Source of the DNA: Rhodobium gokarnense
GTDB taxonomy: Bacteria > Pseudomonadota > Alphaproteobacteria > Rhizobiales > Rhodobiaceae
Reading direction: 5' to 3'
NCBI RefSeq assembly: GCF_025961475.1
Contig: NZ_JAOQNS010000007.1
Span: 124,001 to 188,000 of the forward strand
Length of the DNA stretch: 64,000 nucleotides
Part shown: positions 11,551 through 20,415 of the stretch, piece by piece
Numbering within the stretch: position 1 is the first letter of the stretch
How the letters are laid out: each line of letters starts with the position of its first letter
Made by a program: the position numbers and the translations under genes
The notes under the pieces: model-generated
Database searches by the model: none
The model's input: only the letters and a program-made list of their open reading frames with translations
What the model was told of the DNA's origin: nothing

Positions 11551-12045
11551 ATGAGCCGCCTCGACAGCTTCATCCGGCGGATGTCGGCGCAGCGCGACCT
11601 GCTCGACCATGCCGCCGGACTGATCGACGGCGTTGCCGGTCCGGTGATCGAACTGGGGCTCGGCTCCGGGCGGACCTACGATCACCTGAAGGCGCGGCTG
11701 CCGGGCCGGGAGGTGTTCGTCTTCGACACCCTGTTCTCCACCGTCTCCATCGACCAGTTGCCGGACCGGGAACACATGGTGCTCGGGGATATCCGCGACA
11801 CGCTGCCGTTCTGCCTGCCGCGGATCAAGGCACCGGCCGCGCTCCTGCACAACGACATCGGCGCCGGCGACGACACGGTGAACGCGGCGACGGAGGCGTG
11901 GCTGGCGCCGATCGTGCCGGGCCTGATGGCGCCGGGCGGCCTCGTCGTTACCAGCTTCACCATGGCCCTGCCGGGCTACGAGCTGCTGCCGGTCCCGGCG
12001 TCGATCCCGGCCGGGCGCTACTATCTTTATCGGGCGCCCCGCTGA
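11551..12045 (+). CDS. Class I SAM-dependent methyltransferase (Methyltransf_17-like), copy 2
   Basis: 164-residue paralogue of the gene at 10655. It opens MSRLDSFIRRMSAQRDLLDH and has motif I VIELGLGSGRTYDHL, with PGREVFVFDTLF and MVLGDIRDTLPFCLPRIK aligned to the equivalent parts of copy 1. The largest difference is in the region after the second strand, where copy 1 has a Cys-containing SITAHPSCVPDG and this copy SIDQLPD. That suggests the two act on different substrates. It ends 11 bp before the CueR-type promoter. Confidence 0.8.
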   Translation: MSRLDSFIRRMSAQRDLLDHAAGLIDGVAGPVIELGLGSGRTYDHLKARLPGREVFVFDTLFSTVSIDQLPDREHMVLGDIRDTLPFCLPRIKAPAALLHNDIGAGDDTVNAATEAWLAPIVPGLMAPGGLVVTSFTMALPGYELLPVPASIPAGRYYLYRAPR

Positions 12046-12055
12046 TCTCTTTGCC

Positions 12056-12086
12056 TTGACCTTCCAGTGTCGGGAACGATTTAACT
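12056..12086 (+). promoter_or_regulatory. CueR/MerR-type promoter with 19-bp spacer
   Basis: TTGACC (12056-12061) and TTAACT (12081-12086) are separated by 19 bp, and the spacer carries the dyad-like CTTCC...GGGAA. This is the layout of MerR-family targets, where the long spacer needs activator-induced DNA distortion, and it closely resembles CueR/HmrR copper promoters. It points rightward at the cueR-like gene itself, implying autoregulation. Confidence 0.65.
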
Positions 12087-12142
12087 GGGTAACGGCCGCC
12101 GCGATCCTTCCCGGTGCGGCGGCAAGACCCGGAGAGACTGCC

Positions 12143-12538
12143 ATGAATATCGGCCAGGCGGCGGGCCGGTCGGGACTGCCGGCAAAGACCATCCGCTACT
12201 ATGAGGAAATCGGCCTCGTCGCCCCCGGGCGGCGGGACAACGGCTATCGCGATTACGACGCCAGCGACGTGCACAAGCTGCAGTTCCTGAAGCGGGCGCG
12301 CGGGCTGGGCTTTTCCATCGACGACTGCCGGCACCTGTTGTCGCTCTACGAGGACAAGCACCGGGCGAGCGCCGACGTCAAGGCCCTGGCGCGGGCACGG
12401 ATCGAGGACATCGATGCGCGCATGGCCGAGCTTCAGAGCCTCAGGACGACACTGGCCAAGCTGGTTGAGTGCTGTCACGGGGACGACCGGCCGGACTGTC
12501 CGATCCTCGACGACCTCGCCGGCCATCCGGTGGGCTGA
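12143..12538 (+). CDS. cueR: MerR-family Cu(I)-responsive regulator (CueR/HmrR type)
   Basis: 131-residue MerR-family activator. The winged helix opens MNIGQAAGRSGLPAKTIRYY, followed by the dimerisation helix and a metal-binding C-terminus CCHGDDRPDCPILDDL. Cys111 and Cys119 are spaced like the two Cu(I) ligands of E. coli CueR (112 and 120). The usual targets are the copper-exporting P-type ATPase and copper chaperone; neither is in this window, so they must lie elsewhere or the regulator acts at a distance. The start ATG is at 12143; the open frame upstream overlaps the promoter and is not coding. Confidence 0.88.
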   Translation: MNIGQAAGRSGLPAKTIRYYEEIGLVAPGRRDNGYRDYDASDVHKLQFLKRARGLGFSIDDCRHLLSLYEDKHRASADVKALARARIEDIDARMAELQSLRTTLAKLVECCHGDDRPDCPILDDLAGHPVG

Positions 12539-12552
12539 CGCCACAGGGACGG

Positions 12553-14910
12553 TCAGGCGCCGTGGGCGACGCGCAGGAATTCCAGATCGCGGTTGACGGC
12601 CTGTTCCATCATCATCCGGCGCATGATCTGCGGCGCGGTCACCGGCTTTGAGAACAGGAAGCCCTGCAGCTCGTTGCAGCCGGCGGCCTGCAGGAACCGG
12701 CAATGGGCCTCGGTCTCCACGCCCTCGGCGACGATGGTCGTGTTGAGGGTGTTGCCGAGGCCGATGATGGTGTGGACGATGGCCGCGGCTTCCGGCGAGG
12801 TTTCCAGATTGCGCAGGAACGAGCGGTCGATCTTCAGCTTGTCGAAGCGGAACGACTCCAGGTAGCTGAGGCTCGAATAGCCGGTGCCGAAATCGTCGAG
12901 GGCGATCTTGGCGCCGACGGCGCGGAGCTGGTCGAAGACCCGGCGCGCCGCATCGGCATATTCCAGCATGATGCCTTCCGTCACCTCGATCACCAGGCGC
13001 TGCGGATCGAAGCCGGTCCGGGTGGTGATATCGATGACCTGGTCGACGAAGTCCGGCTGGCTCAGATGCATCGGCGAGATGTTGACGGCGACCGAAAGGT
13101 CGTTCCAGTGGCGGGCCTCGCGGCAGGACGTTTCCAGCACCCAGCGGCCGATCTCGTCGATCATGCCGAATTCCTCGGCGATCGGGATGAACAGGGCAGG
13201 GGTGATCTCGCCGCGGGTCGGATGGCGCCAGCGCAACAGGGACTCGACGCTGACCATGGACAGGTCGTCGGCGCTGACGAGCGGCTGGTAGCAGACATAG
13301 AGCTCGCCGTTGGTCAGCGCCTGGCGCAGGTCGTGGACGAGGCGCTGGCGCTCGTGGACGTGGTCCTCGATGGCGGCGAAATACTGGACGATGCGGTTGT
13401 CGTGCTTCTTCTTGGCGGCGTGCAGCGCCATGTCGGCGCGGCGCAGGATCTCTTCGGCCGACGTGCCGTGGTCGGGCGCGACGGCAAAGCCGATACTGCC
13501 AATGGCGACCAGCCGATTGCCGTCGATGGCAAAGGGCTCGCGCACCGCCTCCATGATCTTCTCGCACATCGCCATCATGTCGTCGGTGTCGCCGATGCCC
13601 ATCACCAGGATGGCGAACTCGTCGCCGCCGGCGCGCGCCAGGAAGGCCTGCGGACCGATGGCGGCGCGCAGGCGCCTGGAGATGCCGACGATGAGCTTGT
13701 CGCCGACCTTGTGGCCGTAGATGTCGTTGATTTCGGTGAAGCCGTCGAGGTCGAGCCGGACGCAGCCGATCTGGATGTGGCCCGGGATCGCCACCTTCAG
13801 CGTGTCGGCGAGCTGCAGGGCCAGGTAGCTGCGGTTCGGCAGCCCGGTGAGCTGGTCGTGCATGGCGTCGTGGCGGGCTTTGGCCTCGCTCGCCTCGACC
13901 TCGCGGGCGGCCCGCCGGGCGGTATTGAGGATGAAGATCGTCAGCGCAACGAGGGTCAGGATCGCCAGCATGACCAGCGGGCTCGCCTTGGCGGCAAGCA
14001 CGGTGCCGGGCAATTCGGAGAACCAGTGCAGGACGCCGAGGTGCCTGCCGCTGTTGTCGATCAGCGGGATCTCGCCCGGGCCTTCGTGGAAGCTGGCCGA
14101 CATCTGCGGCGGCGTTTCCTCGTTGACCGGGTGGATGTGCAGCGAATTGACGACGGCGCCGGAAGCGATCTGGTCGAGGACCGGCCGGGACAGGAACTTG
14201 ACGCTGATGACCATCGACGCCGGACGCAGATCGAGGATCTTCGGGGTGATCGTCGGCGTCACCGCCATGACGCTCGCGACCCCGATCTGGCCGTCGATCA
14301 GGACCAGGTCGACGGCATGGAGCTTGTTGACGAGCTTGCTCGGGCCGACACCGCGCAATGGTGCGCGATCGTCATGGGTGCCTATGCTCTGGATGAGGAA
14401 ATTGCGGTTGGTCTTCTGAACCTCGGTGACCAGGTGGGCGAACTCGCCGCGGTAGCGCTCGTACTGGGTTTCCGGCAGCTTGCGGCCGTCCGCCATCAGG
14501 TAAAGGGGGCGCTGGTGGGCGGAGACGACGGCAATGACGTCGTGGCCGTGGATGCGGTAGAGCTGCTGGCCGATATTGCGGTGCGTCCAGAGCTGATCGA
14601 AGTCGAGGACGATCTTCTTGTAGGCCTCGTCGCCGGAAAAGACGCTCTGCTGTTCCTGGGGAAGCCGTTCGATGAGGGCGTTCAGGGCGTTGCCCACGGC
14701 AACGGTGTCGCGCTGGATCGTCGCCTGGTCCGACTGGCGGGCCCAGAACGCGATTGCCACGACCGCAACGATGACGACGCTTGCGACCAGCAAGGATATC
14801 GGGAGGACGATCCGGGCACTGACGAGGCGCGTTGCACGCTTCTTCACCACAGGGCCGGTTCCGTCCAAGGTTGCACTCGTCACACTCTTTGCCCCTTGGT
14901 CCCGCGACAC
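12553..14910 (-). CDS. CHASE4-GGDEF-EAL cyclic-di-GMP turnover protein
   Basis: 785-residue inner-membrane protein. A first membrane segment at about residues 32-54 and a second at about 305-330 bracket a periplasmic CHASE4-like sensor. The GGDEF domain has an intact RAGGDEFAIL, so diguanylate cyclase activity is plausible. The EAL domain keeps DDFGTGYSSLSYL, but its signature reads ESLLRW instead of EALLRW. The essential Glu is retained, so phosphodiesterase activity is probably not lost. The start is GTG at 14910; no good ATG exists before the first membrane segment. The protein likely tunes cyclic-di-GMP in response to an extracellular signal. PilZ and BTLCP genes at 51-53 kb could be downstream readers, but there is no direct link. 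Confidence 0.92.
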   Translation of the reverse strand: MSRDQGAKSVTSATLDGTGPVVKKRATRLVSARIVLPISLLVASVVIVAVVAIAFWARQSDQATIQRDTVAVGNALNALIERLPQEQQSVFSGDEAYKKIVLDFDQLWTHRNIGQQLYRIHGHDVIAVVSAHQRPLYLMADGRKLPETQYERYRGEFAHLVTEVQKTNRNFLIQSIGTHDDRAPLRGVGPSKLVNKLHAVDLVLIDGQIGVASVMAVTPTITPKILDLRPASMVISVKFLSRPVLDQIASGAVVNSLHIHPVNEETPPQMSASFHEGPGEIPLIDNSGRHLGVLHWFSELPGTVLAAKASPLVMLAILTLVALTIFILNTARRAAREVEASEAKARHDAMHDQLTGLPNRSYLALQLADTLKVAIPGHIQIGCVRLDLDGFTEINDIYGHKVGDKLIVGISRRLRAAIGPQAFLARAGGDEFAILVMGIGDTDDMMAMCEKIMEAVREPFAIDGNRLVAIGSIGFAVAPDHGTSAEEILRRADMALHAAKKKHDNRIVQYFAAIEDHVHERQRLVHDLRQALTNGELYVCYQPLVSADDLSMVSVESLLRWRHPTRGEITPALFIPIAEEFGMIDEIGRWVLETSCREARHWNDLSVAVNISPMHLSQPDFVDQVIDITTRTGFDPQRLVIEVTEGIMLEYADAARRVFDQLRAVGAKIALDDFGTGYSSLSYLESFRFDKLKIDRSFLRNLETSPEAAAIVHTIIGLGNTLNTTIVAEGVETEAHCRFLQAAGCNELQGFLFSKPVTAPQIMRRMMMEQAVNRDLEFLRVAHGA

Positions 14911-15060
14911 CCGCGGCGGGATCGGGATGGGATTAGTTCGAATTACAAATTCCTTTTAACTGACAAGGGTTAACACAACATGCTTAGAGAACCCCCAAGA
15001 AACAGGGGGGCAAAATCATCCGGTGTATACAATGGTGTGAGGGCCGGTGCGGTAACCGGT

Positions 15061-15771
15061 TCAGATCAGTTGCAGGCCGCGAAAGCTCGTATGGCCGTTG
15101 CGGGCGACGATGATGTGGTCGTGGACGGTGATGCCGAGCGGCTTGGCGATCTCCACGATCTGCTTGGTCATCTGGATGTCGGCGCGCGACGGGGTCGGGT
15201 CGCCCGAGGGGTGGTTGTGGACGAGGATGATGGCGGTCGCCGAGACTTCCAGGGCCCGCTTGACGATCTCGCGGGGATAGACCGGGGTGTGGTCGACGGT
15301 GCCGCTCTGCTGCAATTCGTCGGCGATCAGCGCGTTCTTCTTATCGAGGAACAGGATGCGGAACTCCTCGCGTTCCGAAAACGCCATGGTTCCGCGGCAG
15401 TATTCGATGACCTCCGACCAGGAGGTGAGGAGCTGCTTGTTGCGGACCTGGCCGCGCAGGATGCGTTCCGAGGCGGCCTGGACGACCTTCAAGTCGGTGA
15501 TCGTCGCCTCGCCGATGCCCTCGACCTCGGCAAGGCGCGCCGCCGGCGCGGTCAGCACCTCGGCAAAGGAGCCGAAGCGCGCGATCAGCGCCTTGGCGAT
15601 CGGCTTGGTGTCGCGTCGGGGGATGGTGCGAAAGAGCACCAGTTCCAGCATCTCGTAGTCGGCGAGGGCCTCCGCACCGGAGTCCCGGAAGCGCTGCTTC
15701 AGGCGCTGGCGGTGGCCATGGAAATGCGGCCTGGCGCTTGCTTCTGAAAAGCCGTCGCCATCCTTTGCCAT
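15061..15771 (-). CDS. radC: RadC family protein (JAB/MPN domain)
   Basis: 236 residues: an N-terminal helix-hairpin-helix-like UPF0758 part ([28 protein letters not shown]) and a C-terminal JAB domain with the JAMM zinc motif [14 protein letters not shown]. Named RadC for historical reasons; a role in DNA repair is disputed and the activity is unknown. It lies 21 bp downstream of map on the same strand, as in many Hyphomicrobiales. Confidence 0.93.
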   Translation of the reverse strand: MAKDGDGFSEASARPHFHGHRQRLKQRFRDSGAEALADYEMLELVLFRTIPRRDTKPIAKALIARFGSFAEVLTAPAARLAEVEGIGEATITDLKVVQAASERILRGQVRNKQLLTSWSEVIEYCRGTMAFSEREEFRILFLDKKNALIADELQQSGTVDHTPVYPREIVKRALEVSATAIILVHNHPSGDPTPSRADIQMTKQIVEIAKPLGITVHDHIIVARNGHTSFRGLQLI

Positions 15772-15792
15772 GGGCGAGCCCCCTTCGCGGGC

Positions 15793-16623
15793 CTAGTCCG
15801 CGATGTAGGGCGGGCGGTCGAGGCCGGCCGGCGACAGGGTGAATATCTCGCAACCGGTCTCCGTCACGCCGACGGTGTGCTCGAACTGGGCCGACAGGGA
15901 GCGGTCGCGGGTCACCGCGGTCCAGCCGTCGGCGAGCACCTTCACATGGGCGCGGCCGAGATTGACCATCGGCTCGATGGTGAAGATCATGCCGGGCCTC
16001 AGCTCCAGCCCGTCGCCGCGATTGCCGTAGTGCAGGACGTTCGGGGCGTCGTGGAACAGCTGGCCGACGCCGTGGCCGCAGAAGTCGCGCACCACAGAGC
16101 AGCGCTGGGCCTCGACGAAATCCTGGATGGCGGCGCCGATGTCGCCGAGACGGGCGCCGGGCCGGACCTCGGCGATGCCGAGCATCATGGATTCGTAGGT
16201 GATGTCGATCAGCCGCTCGGCGGCACGCTTGATGGTGCCGACCGGGTACATGCGGCTGGAGTCGCCGTGCCAGCCGTCGACGATGAAGGTGACGTCGATG
16301 TTGGCGATGTCGCCTTCCTTCAGCGGCTTCTCGTTCGGAATGCCGTGGCAGACGACATGGTTGATCGAGATGCAGGACGCCTTGTTGTAGCCGCGATAGT
16401 TCAGGGTCGCAGGAAGCGCGCCGCGCTCCACGCCGAACGCGAAGATGAAATCGTCGAGGGCCTTGGTCGTCACGCCCGGCTCGACCATGGGAGCAAGGGC
16501 GTCGAGGCACTCGGCGGCGATGCGGCCGGCGCGGCGCATGCCCTCAAAGCCGTCGTCGCCATAAAGGCGTATCTGTCCGGTGTTTTTAAGCGGTGCCGTC
16601 GCCGCCTCGATATAGCTGACCAT
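15793..16623 (-). CDS. map: Type I methionine aminopeptidase
   Basis: Cytoplasmic metalloenzyme that removes the initiator methionine. All metal ligands are visible: the two Asp in NIDVTFIVDGWHGDSSR, the His in DFCGHGVGQ, and the Glu in FTIEPMV and near EHTVGVTETG. Catalytic His is in NHVVCHG. I start at ATG 16623 (MVSYIEAATAPLKNTGQIRL), giving 276 residues, the usual length. The frame is open to an ATG at 16710 but that extension (rich in Arg/Cys, no ribosome site) is unlike the family. It is probably cotranscribed with radC. Confidence 0.94.
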   Translation of the reverse strand: MVSYIEAATAPLKNTGQIRLYGDDGFEGMRRAGRIAAECLDALAPMVEPGVTTKALDDFIFAFGVERGALPATLNYRGYNKASCISINHVVCHGIPNEKPLKEGDIANIDVTFIVDGWHGDSSRMYPVGTIKRAAERLIDITYESMMLGIAEVRPGARLGDIGAAIQDFVEAQRCSVVRDFCGHGVGQLFHDAPNVLHYGNRGDGLELRPGMIFTIEPMVNLGRAHVKVLADGWTAVTRDRSLSAQFEHTVGVTETGCEIFTLSPAGLDRPPYIAD

Positions 16624-16760
16624 CTGTTCTGAATTCCGTCGTATCCGGCCGCACTGAGGCGGTTTTCGCACCGCCGGCCGGGCGCAGCCTGAAGTTTCTT
16701 TCCCACTCATATAACGACGAAGGCCGGTTGTGCCAGTTCCTTCGACGCTGTGTCGCGCCG

Positions 16761-17480
16761 TCAGGCGGTGGTGGGGGCGAGATCGAGCACCGGAACCGGG
16801 GCCGTCACGGTGATCTCCTCAAGGCCGACCTCGCAGCGCCAGGCGAGCGCCTCGACGCCGGCGGCAATGGCCGCATCGAAGGCAAGGCCGTAGGCCGGGT
16901 CGATGTCGCGGGCAAGCGATATCCGGTCCGTGTCCGGCCGCTGGATGAGGAACATCATTACCGCGCGGTGGCCGGCGGCCACCATGTCGGAGAGTTCCCG
17001 CAAATGCTTGGCGCCGCGGGTCGTCACGCTGTCGGGGAACTCCGAAAGCAGCGGTTCGCGCAGCAGGTGGACGTTCTTGACTTCCACGTAGCAGCGCGGG
17101 CGGTCTTCGCTTTCCAGCAGGATGTCGATGCGCGAGTTGACGCCGTAGCGGACCTCGCGGCGCAGGGTCTCATAGCCTGCAAGTTCGGGGATGGTGCCGG
17201 CCGCGATCGCCTCGGCGACGAGGGTGTTCGGATTGTTGGTGTTGATGCCGACGAGGACGCCGTCGGCCTCGACCAGCTCCAGCGTTTGGGCGAGCTTCCG
17301 CTTCGGGTTCGGCGAGGTCGACAGCCAGACGCGGCTGCCCGGCGCCTTCAGCCCGGTCATGGAGCCGGGGTTCGGGCAGTGCGCGGTGACGATGGTCCCG
17401 TCCGCCAGCTCGACATCGGCGAGGAACCGCTTGTAGCGCTGGACAAGGCGGCCTTCGGTGAGGGGGAGGGGCAGGCGCAT
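16761..17480 (-). CDS. sfsA: SfsA family protein (DNA/RNA nuclease SfsA)
   Basis: 239 residues with the conserved SfsA segments [56 protein letters not shown] and [13 protein letters not shown]. The D-E-K layout in SRID...EVK places it in the PD-(D/E)XK nuclease superfamily. It was first described as a sugar fermentation stimulation protein, and its real cellular role is unsettled. Length is normal. It sits between map and an ABC transporter; 18 bp separate it from the ABC ATPase stop, which may place it at the end of that transcript. Confidence 0.93.
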   Translation of the reverse strand: MRLPLPLTEGRLVQRYKRFLADVELADGTIVTAHCPNPGSMTGLKAPGSRVWLSTSPNPKRKLAQTLELVEADGVLVGINTNNPNTLVAEAIAAGTIPELAGYETLRREVRYGVNSRIDILLESEDRPRCYVEVKNVHLLREPLLSEFPDSVTTRGAKHLRELSDMVAAGHRAVMMFLIQRPDTDRISLARDIDPAYGLAFDAAIAAGVEALAWRCEVGLEEITVTAPVPVLDLAPTTA

Positions 17481-17498
17481 TGGTTTCCTGTCTCGCCG

Positions 17499-18293
17499 CT
17501 ATTCGATCAGCAGCGAGTCGTCCTCCAGTTCCTGGCCGCGGACCTTGCGGAACATGGCGACGAGATCGTCGGTGGTGAGCCCTGAACGCATGTCGCCGGC
17601 GACGTCCAGCACGATGCGGCCCTCGTGCAGCATGATGGTCCGGGTGCCGACATCGAGCGCCTGGCGCATGGAGTGGGTGACCATCATGGTCGTCAGCTTA
17701 CGTTCGGCCACCAGCCGCTCGGTGAGGTCGAGGACGAACTCGGCCATGCCCGGGTCGAGTGCGGCGGTGTGCTCGTCGAGGAGGATGACTTCCGAGGGCG
17801 ACAGGGTCGCCATGATCAGCGCCAGCGACTGGCGCTGGCCGCCGGAGAGGAGGTTCATCAGGTCGTTGAGGCGGTTTTCCAGCCCGAGGCCGAGTTCGGA
17901 GACGCGCTCGTGAAAAATCTCGCGGCGCGCGGCCGACAGCGCGGGTCCAAGGCCGCGGCGGTGGCCCCGTGCGGCGGCAAGGGCAAGGTTCTCCTCGATC
18001 GAGAGGTTGCCGCAGGAGCCGGCGAGCGGGTCCTGGAAGACGCGGGCAACGAGGCCGGCGCGGCGCGCGGTCGACCATTTCGTGACGTCGCGCTCGCCGA
18101 TCAGGATGCGGCCGTCGGTGACCGGCGTGTCGCCGGCGACCGCGGACAAGAGCGTCGACTTGCCGGCACCGTTGGAGCCGATGACGGTGACGAACTCGCC
18201 GGAGTTGATCGTGAGGTCGATGCCGCGCAGCGCCTTGGTCTCCAGCGGCGTGCCGCGCGAGAAGGTGACGCCGAGGTTTTCGATGCGGATCAT
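17499..18293 (-). CDS. ABC transporter ATP-binding protein of a TrpXYZ-like importer
   Basis: 264-residue ATPase. Walker A is GSNGAGKST, the signature LLSGGQRQ and the Walker B region VILLDEHTAALDP. DEH in place of DEP is characteristic of this transporter family. The switch region reads MMVTHSM. It overlaps the permease stop by 4 bp. The family (ABC_sub_bind binding protein plus a ten-helix-like permease) includes the streptococcal tryptophan importer TrpXYZ, but other members have other or unknown substrates, so no substrate is assigned. Confidence 0.9.
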   Translation of the reverse strand: MIRIENLGVTFSRGTPLETKALRGIDLTINSGEFVTVIGSNGAGKSTLLSAVAGDTPVTDGRILIGERDVTKWSTARRAGLVARVFQDPLAGSCGNLSIEENLALAAARGHRRGLGPALSAARREIFHERVSELGLGLENRLNDLMNLLSGGQRQSLALIMATLSPSEVILLDEHTAALDPGMAEFVLDLTERLVAERKLTTMMVTHSMRQALDVGTRTIMLHEGRIVLDVAGDMRSGLTTDDLVAMFRKVRGQELEDDSLLIE

Positions 18294-19168
18294 GCCCGGC
18301 CTCCCTTCCTCAGCCGCGGCAGGATCAGCGCGACGGCGACCAGGACGGCGGTGGCAAGGTTCAGGTCGGAGGCCTTGAGGCCGATGACGTCGGCCGACAG
18401 CGCGAGCTGGATGGCGATGCGGTAGAGCACCGAGCCGATGACGCAGCCGATGAGGGCGAGCGCGATGCGCCGGCTCGGCAACAGTGTCTCGCCGACGATG
18501 ACGGCGGCAAGGCCGACGACGATGGTGCCGACGCCGGCGGTGACGTCCGCAAAGCCGTTGGTCTGGGCAAAGAGCGCGCCGGCAAGGCCGACAAGGGCGT
18601 TGGAAAGGGCGATGCCGGCATAGATGTGGAACTGGGTGCGGATGCCCTGCGCCCGCGCCATGCGGGCGTTGGCGCCGGTGGCGCGCATGGCGAGGCCGAA
18701 ATTGCTGCCGAGAAAGGCGGTGAGGAGCACCACGGCGATGGCGACGAAGACCAGGAGCACGGCTGGCCGAACGAGATAGTCGGAAAGGCCCAGCCCATAG
18801 AACGGGGTCAGCACCGTCGGCTCGTTGATGATGGCGACGTTCGGCCGGCCCATGACGCGCAGATTGATGGAAAAGAGCGCGATCATGGTCAGGATCGAGG
18901 CAAGCAGGTGCAGGATCTTGAACTTGACGTTGAGCGTCGCCGTGACGAGGCCGGCGCAGCCGGCGGCGACCATGGCGGCAAGCGTTGCCGGCCAGGGCGC
19001 GACGCCGGCAAGGATCAGCACCGCGGCGACGGCGGCGCCGAGCGGCAGCGATCCGTCGACGGTCAGGTCGGGGAAGTCGAGGATGCGGAAGGAGAGATAG
19101 ACGCCGAGCCCGACGAAGGCATAGACGAGGCCGAGTTCGACGGCTCCCCAGAAAGCGATTTCGCTCAA
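18290..19168 (-). CDS. ABC transporter permease of a TrpXYZ-like importer
   Basis: 292-residue permease with about eight or nine hydrophobic segments. VELGLVYAFVGLGVYLSFRILDFPDLTVDG is the diagnostic N-terminus of this family, followed by GAAVAAVLILAGV. Late segments LFAQTNGFADVTAGVGTIVVGLAAVIVGE and ALIGCVIGSVLYR are also typical. It works with the ATPase at 17499 and the binding protein at 19266. A strong inverted repeat precedes it in the 97-bp gap after the binding-protein gene. Confidence 0.9.
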   Translation of the reverse strand: MSEIAFWGAVELGLVYAFVGLGVYLSFRILDFPDLTVDGSLPLGAAVAAVLILAGVAPWPATLAAMVAAGCAGLVTATLNVKFKILHLLASILTMIALFSINLRVMGRPNVAIINEPTVLTPFYGLGLSDYLVRPAVLLVFVAIAVVLLTAFLGSNFGLAMRATGANARMARAQGIRTQFHIYAGIALSNALVGLAGALFAQTNGFADVTAGVGTIVVGLAAVIVGETLLPSRRIALALIGCVIGSVLYRIAIQLALSADVIGLKASDLNLATAVLVAVALILPRLRKGGRA

Positions 19169-19192
19169 CGCTGCCCCACAGTCAAAACAAGG

Positions 19193-19238
19193 CCCCGGAA
19201 ACCGGCGGACCGCTCATGGGCGGCCCGGGCGTCCGGGG
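19193..19238 (-). promoter_or_regulatory. Intercistronic hairpin between binding-protein and permease genes
   Basis: CCCCGGA (19193-19199) pairs with TCCGGGG (19232-19238), with further imperfect pairing inside (CCGC with GGCGG). No T-tract follows, so it is more likely an mRNA-stabilising or partial-termination element that keeps the binding protein more abundant than the permease. Confidence 0.5.
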
Positions 19239-19265
19239 ACTTTTCGTTGCAATTCGAAGGCGGTC

Positions 19266-20222
19266 CTATTTCACCACGGTGTTGGCGCGGTCGATGACGG
19301 CCTGAGGGATCTCAACACCCATGCGCTCGGCGGCGCCGGGGTTGACGATCAGGTTGGTGCCGGCCGCCACCTTCACGGCGATGTCGCCGGGCTTTTCGCC
19401 CTTCAGGACGCGGGCGACGATCTGGCCGGTCTGCACGCCGATGTCGTGGTAGTTGAAGCCGACGGCGGCGAGCGCCCCGCGCGGCACGGAATCGGTGTCG
19501 CCGGCATAGAGCGGGATGTCGTTCTCTTCGGCGACCTTCACCGCGGCTTCCAGGGCCGAGACGATGGTGTTGTCGGTCGGGATGTAGATGACGTCGGCCT
19601 TGCCGACGAGCGCGCGGGTCGCGCCCTGGACCTCGGCGGACTTGGTGGCAACGGATTCCACCAGTTCCAGGCCGGCGGCCTCGACGCGCGAGCGCATGCC
19701 CTCAAGCAGGGCGACCGAATTGGCCTCGCCGGAATTGTAGACGATGCCGATGGTCTTGGCGTCCGGCGAGATCTCGCGGATCAGCGCCAGGTGGTCGTCG
19801 AGCGGCGAGAAGTCGGAGAGGCCCGTGACGTTGCCGCCGGGCTTTTCGGTGTTGGAGATCAGCTTGGCGCCGACCGGGTCGGTGACGGCGGTGAAGACGA
19901 CCGGGATGTCGCGGGTGCCGGCGACCACGGCCTGGGCCGAAGGCGTGGAGATCGGCACGATGACGTCCGGCGCCTCGCCGATGAACTGGCGGGCGATCTG
20001 GGCGGCCGTTGCCGGGTTCCCTTGCGCGGACTCGTAGACAAAGGTCAGGTTTTCGCCGTCCTTGTAGCCCGCCTCGGCAAGGGCATCCTTGACGCCGTCG
20101 CGGCAGGCATCGAGGGCCGGATGCTCGACGATGGCGGTGACGGCGACGGTGACAGTGTCGGCGGCAAGCGCCGGGCTGGCGATTGCGCTCGCAGCGGCGA
20201 GCGCCAACAGAAGCTTACGCAT
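19266..20222 (-). CDS. ABC transporter substrate-binding protein (ABC_sub_bind family)
   Basis: 318-residue periplasmic binding protein. The signal peptide is MRKLLLALAAASAIASPALA, cut before ADTVTV. The fold is type I (PF04392): ITVAVTAIVEHPALDACRDGV region, IVPISTPSAQAVV, NVTGLSDFSPLDDH, GIVYNSGEANSV and GDTDSVPRGALAAVG are all family-typical. The true start is the ATG at 20222, giving a proper signal sequence; the frame runs further upstream only by chance. It is the first gene of the operon that continues with permease and ATPase. Confidence 0.92.
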   Translation of the reverse strand: MRKLLLALAAASAIASPALAADTVTVAVTAIVEHPALDACRDGVKDALAEAGYKDGENLTFVYESAQGNPATAAQIARQFIGEAPDVIVPISTPSAQAVVAGTRDIPVVFTAVTDPVGAKLISNTEKPGGNVTGLSDFSPLDDHLALIREISPDAKTIGIVYNSGEANSVALLEGMRSRVEAAGLELVESVATKSAEVQGATRALVGKADVIYIPTDNTIVSALEAAVKVAEENDIPLYAGDTDSVPRGALAAVGFNYHDIGVQTGQIVARVLKGEKPGDIAVKVAAGTNLIVNPGAAERMGVEIPQAVIDRANTVVK

Positions 20223-20415
20223 GGCGTGACGTCCTCCGAAAAATTCTTTTGACCGCCGACCAGTGGCGGCGAACCCTGCGGAGAGACGATTTTTTGCCGG
20301 GCGAGTCAATGGTCGCCCGGCCGACCTTTGCGCGAAACAAGGCCGCTTTGCGGCGGGGATGCGGGCGGCGAATGGGCGCGCCCGTAGTTTACCGCACAAG
20401 CTCCGCCCGCTTCGC

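Noticed and set aside
12703-14973. Long 756-codon open frame on the plus strand
   Set aside because: Antisense shadow of the GGDEF-EAL gene.
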